Shown here piece after piece: positions 1 to 7,472 of a stretch of DNA of 32,192 nt; positions within the stretch are counted from its first letter, which is position 1, and each line of letters begins with the position of its first letter. The stretch is from Mycobacteriaceae bacterium 1482268.1 (GTDB lineage: Bacteria; Actinomycetota; Actinomycetes; Mycobacteriales; Mycobacteriaceae). Location: positions 1 through 32,192 of the forward strand of contig LZSH01000204.1 in assembly GCA_001665255.1 (NCBI GenBank). The letters are read 5' to 3'. The notes below the pieces were generated by a model. That model was not told the origin of the DNA, did no database searches, and saw nothing but the letters and a program-made list of their open reading frames with translations. The position numbers and the translations under genes were made by a program.

Positions 1-695
1 AACTGGCCGCGCTGGATCCGCAGCACGACAATGTCGCCGGAACACGGCTGATCCCAACGGGTTCGATCGCCGACCAGATTATCTTGCGCGACGGTCAGGA
101 CATCGTCCGCCTGACTTTTGGCACCCGCCCGGTCAAGGTGGACAATATCGGCAAGCTGCCGATGGCGTGGGTTGATCCGGGGGCGGCTGACAGCAAGGCG
201 GTGATAGCGAGCGGCGCCGAGGCGTTGGCGGAGTACCAACGGGCGCTTGATGAATGGCGAGTGCTGACTGCCGCTGCGCTGGTCGGCCTGGTGGAGGAGA
301 CGATGACGATCGCGGCCGAGTTCGCCAAGAACCGCTACACGCTCGGGGTGCCGATCTCGACGCTGCAGGCCATTTCTCATCCGTTGGCCAACATCGCCAT
401 CACCGTTGCGGGTGGCCGCAACCTGGCCCGGCGCGCGGCGTGGTTCCTCGACAACGAGCCCGAGGAACGCAAGGAGCTCGCACCGTCGGCGTTCGTCTTC
501 ATGGCCGAGGAGGCGTCGAAGGCGGCGACCATGGCGGTGCAGGTGCAGGGCGGCCTCGGCGTGAGCGCGGAGGCACCGGCATCGGCGTATCTGGTTCGCG
601 CACGCGGGTGGGCGCTGGCAGGCGGAGATCCCGGCGCAAGCGCGAAGTACATCGCCGAGATTGTCTCAGCGCGCGAAAGCGAGGCGGCGAAGTAA
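1..695 (+). CDS. Acyl-CoA dehydrogenase subunit, 5' truncated by window edge
   Basis: About 230 C-terminal residues are visible, and the reading frame is open from base 3 with no start in the window. The segment QVQGGLGVSAEAPASAYLVRARGWA matches the C-terminal helical domain of acyl-CoA dehydrogenases (usual form Q..GG.G.T.E.....Y.R). This family removes two hydrogens from an acyl-CoA at alpha-beta using FAD. The loop carrying the usual C-terminal catalytic glutamate is not recognisable here. The stop codon overlaps the ATG of the next dehydrogenase gene (TAATG at 693-697). Paired, translationally coupled dehydrogenase genes are typical of the mycobacterial alpha2beta2 FadE heterotetramers that act on steroid side chains and other bulky acyl-CoAs. 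That these two form such a complex is inference. Confidence 0.85.
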   Translation, partial: LAALDPQHDNVAGTRLIPTGSIADQIILRDGQDIVRLTFGTRPVKVDNIGKLPMAWVDPGAADSKAVIASGAEALAEYQRALDEWRVLTAAALVGLVEETMTIAAEFAKNRYTLGVPISTLQAISHPLANIAITVAGGRNLARRAAWFLDNEPEERKELAPSAFVFMAEEASKAATMAVQVQGGLGVSAEAPASAYLVRARGWALAGGDPGASAKYIAEIVSARESEAAK

Positions 696-1891
696 TGGAT
701 TTCTCACGGGTTGAGCTGTCCGAGGAGGACGAGGCGTTCCTGCACGAGTCGCGTCGGTATCTGCGGGAGCTCGTCACCGACGACGTCATTCGACGTGACC
801 GCGAGACCGGCGACAACTTCGACGAGGGTGTGCATCTGAGGCTCGGCGCGGACGGCTACCTCACCAAGGAGTGGAAGCCGGAGTCCGAAGGCGGCTTCAA
901 CCGGGTGCGGAGGCGCATCTGGGAGCTGGAGAAACGCAGGGCTCATGTGCCGTGGGTGACGTTCGGTACCACTGCGATGATCGCACGGTCGGTGGAGAAA
1001 TTCGGCTCGCCGGAGCTCAAGGCTGAAGTGATGCCGCGGGTCTTCAACGGTCAGGTGCGGCTGTGCCTGGGCTATACCGAGCCCGAGGGCGGTTCCGACG
1101 TCGCGACCTGCAAGACGCGTGCGGTGCGCGACGGTGACAGCTGGGTCATAAACGGCTCGAAGATGTTCACGACGGGTGCACACAACTGCCAGTACGTCTT
1201 CCTGATCACCAACACCGACCCGAATGCGCCGAAACACAAGAGCCTCACCATGTTTCTGGTGCCGCTCGACTCGCCGGGCATCGAGATCCAGGGCATTCGC
1301 ACCGTCGACGGCGACCGGACGAACATCGTGTACTACACCGACGTCCGCGTCGACGACAAATACCGGCTCGGCGAGGTCAACGACGGCTGGACGGTGGTCC
1401 GAGAGCCACTCAACGTCGAACACGGCGCGGTGGCAGCGGCCGACGACGGTCTGCAAGACGTGTCGATCATGATGCATCAGGCGGGCTTCATGGCCACGGC
1501 TGCCGACACGGTGGCCGCCAAGGTCGCCGAGGCGGGCCCGGACGGCCGGAGGCTGATCGACGATGGCTCGGTGGCATATCGGTTGGGCCGCAGCATCGCT
1601 CGCATGGAAGCCTCGCTGTCCGCGACCAGTATCTTCGGCCGAGTTGCTCTCGCGCAGACAATGCGCGACATCTCGCCGGACCTGATGGACATTCTCGGTA
1701 CGGCGGCGTCGCTTCCCGTCGGGACGGACGGCGCGGCCGACGACGGCGCTTCCGAATACGTCTACCGGTTTGCGCCGCTGGTCGGCATCTACGGCGGCAC
1801 GCTCGAGGTGTTCCGAAACATGATCGCCCAGTACGTCCTTGGCCTGGGCAAGCCGAACTACTCGCCGCCGAAGGCAAAGGTCGCGTCCTAA
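695..1891 (+). CDS. Acyl-CoA dehydrogenase, likely partner of the upstream subunit
   Basis: The product has 398 residues, a full-length acyl-CoA dehydrogenase. YTEPEGGSDVA (about 127-137) and WVINGSKMFTTGAH (150-163) are the central beta-domain FAD and substrate motifs. IYGGTLEVFRNMIAQ (about 365-379) is the C-terminal FAD-binding segment. In medium- and short-chain enzymes the catalytic base is the Glu of YEGT; here that position is Gly (YGGT). A Glu at about 242 in LNVEHG sits where isovaleryl- and long-chain-type enzymes, and the catalytic subunit of some mycobacterial heterotetramers, carry the base. E242 is therefore the likely base, by inference. The ATG at 695 overlaps the previous stop and gives a normal N-terminus. 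Confidence 0.9.
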   Translation: MDFSRVELSEEDEAFLHESRRYLRELVTDDVIRRDRETGDNFDEGVHLRLGADGYLTKEWKPESEGGFNRVRRRIWELEKRRAHVPWVTFGTTAMIARSVEKFGSPELKAEVMPRVFNGQVRLCLGYTEPEGGSDVATCKTRAVRDGDSWVINGSKMFTTGAHNCQYVFLITNTDPNAPKHKSLTMFLVPLDSPGIEIQGIRTVDGDRTNIVYYTDVRVDDKYRLGEVNDGWTVVREPLNVEHGAVAAADDGLQDVSIMMHQAGFMATAADTVAAKVAEAGPDGRRLIDDGSVAYRLGRSIARMEASLSATSIFGRVALAQTMRDISPDLMDILGTAASLPVGTDGAADDGASEYVYRFAPLVGIYGGTLEVFRNMIAQYVLGLGKPNYSPPKAKVAS

Positions 1892-2017
1892 CGTGCCCCG
1901 GCCCTATCCCGCGAGCTGGCGGCACCTCCCCGCGTGCAAGGGGGAGCGCGTCTGTCGCCGACACGCCGGCCAATTCCAACCGCCTGTGCACGCTCGCTGG
2001 CTATCGAAGGTGCCGAA

Positions 2018-3055
2018 ATGACAGCGTCGGGCGATCGCCGCAAAGCGCTCGTCATGGGCGCCACAGGGTTCGTCGGCTCCCACGTCACGCGCAAGCTCGT
2101 CGAGCGTGGGGACGACGTGCGCGTGTATCTGCGGAAGTCCAGCAACACGGTGGCAATCGACGATCTCGACGTCGAACGGTTTTATGGCGACCTTCGTGAC
2201 GACGAGACGATGCGCGCGGCGATGGCTGACCGCGACGCCGTGTTCTACTGCGTGGTCGACACGCGCTTCTATCTGCGCGACCCGTCCCCGTTGTTCGAGA
2301 CCAACGTCGAGAGCCTGCGTCGAGTGCTCGATGTCGCGGTGCAGGCTGACCTGTACCGGTTCGTGTTCTGCAGCACGATCGGCACGATCGCGATCGCGGA
2401 GGAAGGCGAATCCGCAACGGAGGATATGCCGTTCAACTGGGCAGGCAAGGGCGGCGCCTACATCGAATCGCGCCGCCAGGCCGAAGACATGGTGCTCCGC
2501 TATGCCCGCGAGCGCGGGCTTCCCGCCGTCGCGATGTGCGTATCCAACCCGTATGGGCCGGGCGACTGGCAGCCGAACCAGGGCTTGATGGTGCAGAGGG
2601 CGGCACTGGGGAAGATCCCTGCCTACGTGAAGGGCGTCGCGAGCGAAGTGGTCGGCATTGAGGATGTCGCCGATGCGTTCCTGCTGGCGGCCGAGCGAGG
2701 TCGGGTGGGGCAGCGGTACATCATCTCCGAGAGTTTTATGTCCATGCGGGACATGCTCACAACGGCGGCGAGGGCGGTCGGTGCCAAACCGCCGCGGTTC
2801 GGTGTGCCGCTTCCGCTCGTGTACGCCGTCGGCGGTCTGCTCGGACTTGCGGGCCGGCTATTGCGGCGCGATCTGCCGATGAACGTGCATGGGGTGCGTC
2901 TTATGCACATCATGTCGCCAGCCGACCACAGCAAGGCCACTCGCGAGCTCGGCTGGCAGCCCCGGCCGACCGCCGAATCGATACGACGGGCGGCGCAGTT
3001 CTATGTCGAGCAGCAGAAGACCGGCGACGGATTGACCAGCCGTCTCATGGGCTAG
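2018..3055 (+). CDS. NAD(P)-dependent epimerase/dehydratase family protein (extended SDR)
   Basis: The product has 345 residues. ALVMGATGFVGSHV at the N-terminus is the Rossmann dinucleotide motif of extended SDRs (GxxGxxG at 14-20). CSTIGTIA (118-125) supplies the catalytic Ser/Thr region, and YIESR (148-152) occupies the YxxxK position with Arg in place of Lys. NPYGPGD follows, as in sugar epimerases and 3-beta-hydroxysteroid dehydrogenase-like proteins. The substrate cannot be deduced; beside acyl-CoA dehydrogenase and thiolase genes a hydroxyl/keto step on a lipid is as likely as sugar chemistry. The ATG at 2018 was chosen because the Rossmann motif starts close behind it; the frame is open upstream. 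Its TAG stop is convergent with the next gene, and the two stops share the palindrome CTAG at 3052-3055. Confidence 0.85.
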   Translation: MTASGDRRKALVMGATGFVGSHVTRKLVERGDDVRVYLRKSSNTVAIDDLDVERFYGDLRDDETMRAAMADRDAVFYCVVDTRFYLRDPSPLFETNVESLRRVLDVAVQADLYRFVFCSTIGTIAIAEEGESATEDMPFNWAGKGGAYIESRRQAEDMVLRYARERGLPAVAMCVSNPYGPGDWQPNQGLMVQRAALGKIPAYVKGVASEVVGIEDVADAFLLAAERGRVGQRYIISESFMSMRDMLTTAARAVGAKPPRFGVPLPLVYAVGGLLGLAGRLLRRDLPMNVHGVRLMHIMSPADHSKATRELGWQPRPTAESIRRAAQFYVEQQKTGDGLTSRLMG

Positions 3056-4197
3056 AGCGACACAATCGTCGCCGCGGCGGTGCCCGGCGCGCCGTAGAGC
3101 TGGGCGAAGCCAACCCGCGGCTCACCGGCAACCTGGCGCTCGCCTGCTTCGCCGCGCAATTGCCGCACCAATTCGTGGATCTGGCGCAGGCCTGACGCAC
3201 CGATGGGCTCACCGTTGGCGATCAAACCGCCGTCGGTGTTGACGGGCATCGAGCCACTGATCTCGGTCGCGCCGTCGGCGAGCAGCTTCTCCTGCTCCCC
3301 GTGCTCGCAGAACCCGCACTCGGCCATATGAATGATCTCGGCGCCGGCGTCGGTGTCCTGCAGCTGGATGACATCGACGTCATCCGGTGCGACACCGGCC
3401 TTTTCGAACGCCGCCTTCGCCGCATACACCGTCGGCGCCACGTCCTCCTCGACCGGTGCAAACGTCGTGTTCACCTCGTAGGCGCCGTAACGGCGGGTGC
3501 GCACCTCGACCGCACGCAGGTACACCGGCTTGGACGTGTAGCGATGCGCGGTGTCAGCGCGGCACATCACCACCGCAGCCGCTCCCTCGTCGGGCGCGCA
3601 GAACATGTACTGGGTCAGCGGATAATTGAGCATGGTCGAGTTGAGGATGTCGTCTTCAGGAATGGGCTTGCGGCGGAACGCATTCGGGTTCAGTGCGCCG
3701 TTGCGGAAGTTCTTGGCGGCCACCTTGGCCAGCGTCGCCTGGGAGATGCCGTGCTCGTGCAGATAGCGGTTGGCCTTCATGCCGAAGAACTGGGTCGTTA
3801 GGTATTGGCCGTTCTCGGCGTACCAGCTCGGCATGCCGACCAGCGCAGGGTCCTCGGTGAACGCGCCGCGCGGATGTTTGTCAAGGCCGACGGCGATGCC
3901 GATGTCATAGTCACCGAGTCGGATGCCGTCCGCGCAGGCCTTCGCCGCGCTCGCCGCGGTGGCGCAGGCATTGAACACGTTGGTGAACGGGATGCCCGAC
4001 AGCCCCACCATGCCGACGATCGCGTCGGGGTTTGCGACGGTCCAACTGCCGCCGGTCGCGAATTCGACGTCGTTCCACTCGATGCCGGCGTCGGCGACAG
4101 CGGCGAAGATGGCGTCGACGCCCATCTCCATTGCGGTTTTGCCTTCGAAGCGGCCGAACGGGTGCAGCCCAACACCGATGATGGCGACGTCGTTCAT
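3052..4197 (-). CDS. Thiolase-like / lipid-transfer-type (SCP-x family) protein
   Basis: The product has 381 residues and the N-terminus DVAIIGVGLHPFGR, typical of actinobacterial lipid-transfer/thiolase proteins used in side-chain cleavage. FNACATAASA places a Cys (C78) at the nucleophile position of thiolases. The usual GHPxGASG motif reads GEPIGASG (Glu at 330), and the final C-x-G loop reads LYGAPGT with no Cys. The fold is clear, but classical thiolysis is doubtful; a retro-aldolase role like that of Ltp-type proteins in steroid side-chain loss is an alternative. No DUF35 partner gene is adjacent. The ATG at 4197 was preferred over an in-frame start 18 bases upstream because family members begin at this motif. 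The gene is divergent from the molybdoenzyme gene, with a palindromic operator candidate between. Confidence 0.85.
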   Translation of the reverse strand: MNDVAIIGVGLHPFGRFEGKTAMEMGVDAIFAAVADAGIEWNDVEFATGGSWTVANPDAIVGMVGLSGIPFTNVFNACATAASAAKACADGIRLGDYDIGIAVGLDKHPRGAFTEDPALVGMPSWYAENGQYLTTQFFGMKANRYLHEHGISQATLAKVAAKNFRNGALNPNAFRRKPIPEDDILNSTMLNYPLTQYMFCAPDEGAAAVVMCRADTAHRYTSKPVYLRAVEVRTRRYGAYEVNTTFAPVEEDVAPTVYAAKAAFEKAGVAPDDVDVIQLQDTDAGAEIIHMAECGFCEHGEQEKLLADGATEISGSMPVNTDGGLIANGEPIGASGLRQIHELVRQLRGEAGERQVAGEPRVGFAQLYGAPGTAAATIVSL

Positions 4198-4213
4198 GCG
4201 GCGAGTGTATCGC

Positions 4214-4232
4214 AACTGTAACTCTTACAGTA
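4214..4232. promoter_or_regulatory. Palindromic operator candidate, site A
   Basis: AACTGTAA CTC TTACAGTA: two 8-base arms with a 3-base spacer; 7 and 8 bases match the arms of site B. It occupies the centre of the 55-bp gap between the divergent thiolase-like and molybdopterin oxidoreductase genes, so a bound repressor could control both. A TACAGT that could serve as a -10 element (TANNNT) lies inside the right arm. Confidence 0.65.
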
Positions 4233-4252
4233 TCGTAGTTTGGGTGGCGTCG

Positions 4253-6424
4253 GTGACCGAACACAAGACGACGTTCTGCCGTATCTGCGAACCGCTGTGC
4301 GGCATGATCGCGACCGTCGAAGACGGCAGGCTGGTCGCGCTGCGACCCGACAAGGATCATCCGCTGTCATCGGGTTTCGCATGCCAGAAGGGCATCGCGT
4401 TCACCGAGGTGCAGAACGATCCCGATCGCGTGACCACTCCGCTGCGGAGAACCCCGACCGGGTTCGAACCGGTCACGTGGGACGCGGCGTTGTCGGATAT
4501 CGCCTCGCGGCTGACCACGATCCTGCAGATCCACGGATCCGGCGCGGTCGGCTGGTACATGGGTAACCCCGCCGCCTTCAGCTACGCGCATGTTTTCGCG
4601 GCACTGCTATTCATCAAGGGTATTGGGCGCGACAGCCACTACTTCACCGCGTCATCGCAGGACACCAATAGCAGGCTCATCGCCAGTCAACTGCTCTACG
4701 GTGTGCCGACATCGACACCCATACCCGACCTGACCCGCACGGACCTACTGGTGATGATGGGCGCCAACCCCGTTGTCTCGCATGGGAGTTTCCTCACTGC
4801 ACCGCGGATCAAGGACCGCATGCACGACATCGTCAAGCGGCGCGGCCGCGTGGTGGTCATCGACCCGCGCCGCACCGAGACCGCCGCGGCGTTCGAATGG
4901 CTGGGAATCGTCCCCGACACCGACGCCTTCCTGTTGCTGTCGCTGCTGCAGGTCATGTTCGCCGACGGTCTTGTCGATCAGGCCCGGGTGAGCAGACAGG
5001 TCGACGGCGTCGAATGGCTACGCGCACTGTGCAATCCGTTCACCCCGGAGATGACCGCGGCACACACCGGAATCGACCCCGACAGCGTCCGGTCGCTCGC
5101 CTACGACCTTGTGAGCACTGAACGCGCCGCCGTCTACGGCAGGCTGGGCACGTGCGTCGGCCGGTACGGCACGCTTACCGCTTACCTCATCGATGCGGTC
5201 AACCTCGTCGCGGGGAACCTCGATGTGCCCGGGGGCTCCGTTTTCGGCTCAATGGAGACTGTGGGCCAGCGGTGGCAGAACACCATGATGGGTATGGCGA
5301 TGCGGCGCTCACACCGCAAGCGGTCCCGCGTCGGGGGTATCCACAACGCCATCACTTCGGAACCGGCCGCGTTGATGGCCAAGGAGATCACCACACCGGG
5401 CAAGCGTCAGATCAAGGCGATGTTCGTGTCTGCGGGCAATCCCGTGCTGTCGGTACCCAACGGCGACGAACTCGAGGCCGCGTTCGAGTCGCTGGAATTA
5501 TCGGTGGCGCTTGACTTCTACATCACCGAGACCACGAGTCGATGTGACTACATTCTGCCGGTGACGACGATGTACGAACGCGACGACTTTCCGTTCACCT
5601 TCCAGCCGTTCCAGGCTACGCCGTTTCGGCAGGCCACCGAGGCCGTCGTCGCGCCGGCGGGCCAGGCGCGCACGGAATGGGACATTGTCGACGACCTGAC
5701 CGGGCGGTTGTCGACTAGTGTCCCGGCCTTCCGATTGCTCAGCGCAGTTCGAAAGACGTTGAGTACGTTCGGATTCTCGTTGACACCGCGCAGCATGATC
5801 GATGCACTGATCCGGATGTCGCAGGGCGGTGACCGGTTCGGCCTTCGTCGCGGCGGGTTGACGCTGCGTCGGCTGACAGAACAGCATCCGCACGGCGTCG
5901 TCGTCGCGCCGCACATCCGCACCGGTGTCTTGCGCGATGCGGTGGCCTATGCGTCGCGGCGCGTGCGGTTGGTCCAACCCGACATCGCCGCCGAGGTGGA
6001 CAAGCTCACCCGGGACAGGCATCCCGACGGCTATCCGTTGCGATTGATCGGCATGCGCGAGCCGCGCTCGGAGAACTCGTGGATGCACAACTCGCCGCTG
6101 TTGATGCGCGGTGAACGGGTGCAGCGCGCGCTGATCCATGTCGATGATGCCGCCGACTTGCGCATCTCCGACGGTGACGTGGTGACGGTTTCGTCGCCCT
6201 ACGGCGAGATCACCGTCGGCGTGACCGTCACCAAGGACCTGATGGCCGGGGTGATCGCCGTGCCGCACGGCTGGGGACACAAGGGCACCGGGACGTGGAG
6301 ATTGGCCAACGAAGCCGGCGGCGCGAACGTCAACCGGTTGACCTCCAGCGAGCCCGAGGACATCGAGTCGCTGTCGGGTATGGCGTGGCTGACCGGCGTG
6401 CCGGTACGCGTCGAACCCGTCTGA
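4253..6424 (+). CDS. Molybdopterin-dependent oxidoreductase (DMSO reductase family, 4Fe-4S)
   Basis: The product has about 723 residues from GTG 4253; GTG 4244 is an alternative start three codons earlier. The N-terminus holds C9-x2-C12-x3-C16-x27-C44, the [4Fe-4S] motif of formate dehydrogenase/nitrate reductase-type enzymes, followed by QKG. Aligning the segment near 130-145 by eye with formate dehydrogenases puts Asp137 (SSQDTN) at the molybdenum-ligand position where those have Cys or Sec; this is inference. The last 120 residues are a molybdopterin-dinucleotide binding domain (RLIGMREPRSENSW ... VPHGWGHKG). No signal peptide or partner subunit gene is visible, so it probably works in the cytoplasm with an external electron carrier. 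It is divergent from the thiolase-like gene and convergent with the CoA-transferase gene, with the DUF559 cassette between. The substrate is unknown. Confidence 0.85.
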   Translation: MTEHKTTFCRICEPLCGMIATVEDGRLVALRPDKDHPLSSGFACQKGIAFTEVQNDPDRVTTPLRRTPTGFEPVTWDAALSDIASRLTTILQIHGSGAVGWYMGNPAAFSYAHVFAALLFIKGIGRDSHYFTASSQDTNSRLIASQLLYGVPTSTPIPDLTRTDLLVMMGANPVVSHGSFLTAPRIKDRMHDIVKRRGRVVVIDPRRTETAAAFEWLGIVPDTDAFLLLSLLQVMFADGLVDQARVSRQVDGVEWLRALCNPFTPEMTAAHTGIDPDSVRSLAYDLVSTERAAVYGRLGTCVGRYGTLTAYLIDAVNLVAGNLDVPGGSVFGSMETVGQRWQNTMMGMAMRRSHRKRSRVGGIHNAITSEPAALMAKEITTPGKRQIKAMFVSAGNPVLSVPNGDELEAAFESLELSVALDFYITETTSRCDYILPVTTMYERDDFPFTFQPFQATPFRQATEAVVAPAGQARTEWDIVDDLTGRLSTSVPAFRLLSAVRKTLSTFGFSLTPRSMIDALIRMSQGGDRFGLRRGGLTLRRLTEQHPHGVVVAPHIRTGVLRDAVAYASRRVRLVQPDIAAEVDKLTRDRHPDGYPLRLIGMREPRSENSWMHNSPLLMRGERVQRALIHVDDAADLRISDGDVVTVSSPYGEITVGVTVTKDLMAGVIAVPHGWGHKGTGTWRLANEAGGANVNRLTSSEPEDIESLSGMAWLTGVPVRVEPV

Positions 6425-6436
6425 CCAAAATTTCCG

Positions 6437-6493
6437 CGAAACGATATTCCAGCACCCCTCCACTCGCATTTTCGGTGCTGGAATTCCGTTTCG
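6437..6493. repeat. 57-bp imperfect palindrome, copy 1
   Basis: The left arm is CGAAACGATATTCCAGCAC, the loop is 19 nt, and the right arm is GTGCTGGAATTCCGTTTCG. Seventeen of 19 arm positions pair; the two mismatches are adjacent (AT in the left arm opposite TC in the right). It begins 12 bases after the molybdoenzyme stop. It could also act as a factor-independent hairpin for that gene, but no T-run follows. Confidence 0.9.
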
Positions 6494-6535
6494 GGGGCCG
6501 GGGAGCCGAGCGTTGGCATCCGACGTCTATCAAAT

Positions 6536-7390
6536 GTGGGCGAGATAATCGTCGGCACAGAGGCGGTTGCCAACGGTGTCGTCACGCGGAAGGAACTCGC
6601 ACGGTGGTATCGCCCGTTCTTTCCGAACGTGCACGCGCCGCGCGGCCGCGAGCTGACACTGCGTGATCGTGCCGCAGGAGCCTGGCTGTGGTCGAAACGG
6701 CGGGCAATCGTCACCGGCGTCGCGGCCTCTGCGATCCACGGCGCGGATTGGGTGAAAGCTGATACAACGATCGAGCTCATTTTCAAGCACACGCATGCCT
6801 ACCCGCCCGCCGGCATCGTCGCGCGAAGTGAGCGCATCGCGGACGACGAAATATGTTGGGTGGACGGGATCCCTGTCACGACTGTCGCGCGCACGGCTCT
6901 GGACATCGGCCGTCACCTGCCGCGCGATCGAGCCATCGCACGCCTCGATGCATTGATGCGGGCCGCGCCGTTCTCGACCGAAGAGGTGTTGCTGCTAGCC
7001 AAGCGGTACCGCGGTGCACGCGGCGTCAAGATACTCAGGGATGCGCTGCCGCTCGTCGACGGCGGCGCAGCGTCGCCCCGTGAGACGTGGCTGCGGCTGA
7101 TCTACATCGATGCGGGCCTACCGAAGCCGACGACCCAGATACCGATATTCGATACCGACGGCACGCTCTTGCGAACCGTCGACATGGGTTGGGAGAAGTT
7201 CAAGGTCGTCTCCGAATACGACGGCGATCAGCACCGGACGAATCGCTCGCAATACGTCAAGGACATGCGGGTGATTCCCGAGATCGAGCGCCTCGGATTC
7301 ATCGTCGACCGCGTCATCAAGGAGGATCGGCCCGTCGCGATCGCCCGCCGTGCCTGGGATGCGATGGTTTCGCGCGGCTGGCGACCCTGA
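6536..7390 (+). CDS. DUF559-type endonuclease-like protein
   Basis: The product has 284 residues. The N-terminal part (about 1-60, TEAVANGVVTRKEL) resembles the short winged-helix segment of AbiEi-like antitoxins and of the many mycobacterial DUF559 proteins. The C-terminal part (about 180-280) resembles the Vsr/restriction-endonuclease-like DUF559 fold. Acidic residues D216, E227 and D229 with H233 (VDMGW ... SEYDGDQH) are candidate metal ligands of a PD-(D/E)XK-type site. Biological function is unknown. The GTG at 6536 is the only nearby in-frame start giving the family N-terminus. The gene stands alone between two palindromes and two convergent metabolic genes, so it does not belong to their pathway. 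A toxin-antitoxin role is possible, but no partner gene is present. Confidence 0.75.
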   Translation: MGEIIVGTEAVANGVVTRKELARWYRPFFPNVHAPRGRELTLRDRAAGAWLWSKRRAIVTGVAASAIHGADWVKADTTIELIFKHTHAYPPAGIVARSERIADDEICWVDGIPVTTVARTALDIGRHLPRDRAIARLDALMRAAPFSTEEVLLLAKRYRGARGVKILRDALPLVDGGAASPRETWLRLIYIDAGLPKPTTQIPIFDTDGTLLRTVDMGWEKFKVVSEYDGDQHRTNRSQYVKDMRVIPEIERLGFIVDRVIKEDRPVAIARRAWDAMVSRGWRP

Positions 7391-7402
7391 ACCAACTCTG
7401 CG

Positions 7403-7459
7403 CGAAACGGAATTCCAGCACGCGTCTACTCGTACTTTTGGTGCTGGAATATCGTTTCG
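7403..7459. repeat. 57-bp imperfect palindrome, copy 2
   Basis: The left arm is CGAAACGGAATTCCAGCAC, the loop is 19 nt, and the right arm is GTGCTGGAATATCGTTTCG. Its left arm is the exact reverse complement of copy 1's right arm, and its right arm that of copy 1's left arm. The loop, however, matches copy 1's loop in direct orientation (13 of 19 positions). It ends 13 bases from the stop of the CoA-transferase gene. Confidence 0.9.
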
Positions 7460-7472
7460 TGGATATTTATGC

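Larger units (their letters stand above)
6437..7459. mobile_element. Candidate gene cassette: DUF559-type gene between two palindromes
   Basis: This 1023-bp unit is bounded by perfect 19-bp inverted ends (CGAAACGATATTCCAGCAC and its complement) that are the outer arms of two 57-bp palindromes. The inner arms are also exact complements of each other. It sits between the stops of two convergent genes, 12 and 13 bases from them. It contains only the DUF559-like gene and no transposase. No clear target duplication is visible. That it moved as a unit is inference. Confidence 0.4.

Noticed and set aside
6425..7472. Target-site duplication flanking the DUF559 unit
   Set aside because: The bases outside the two outer arms share no convincing direct repeat, so transposition with duplication is not supported.
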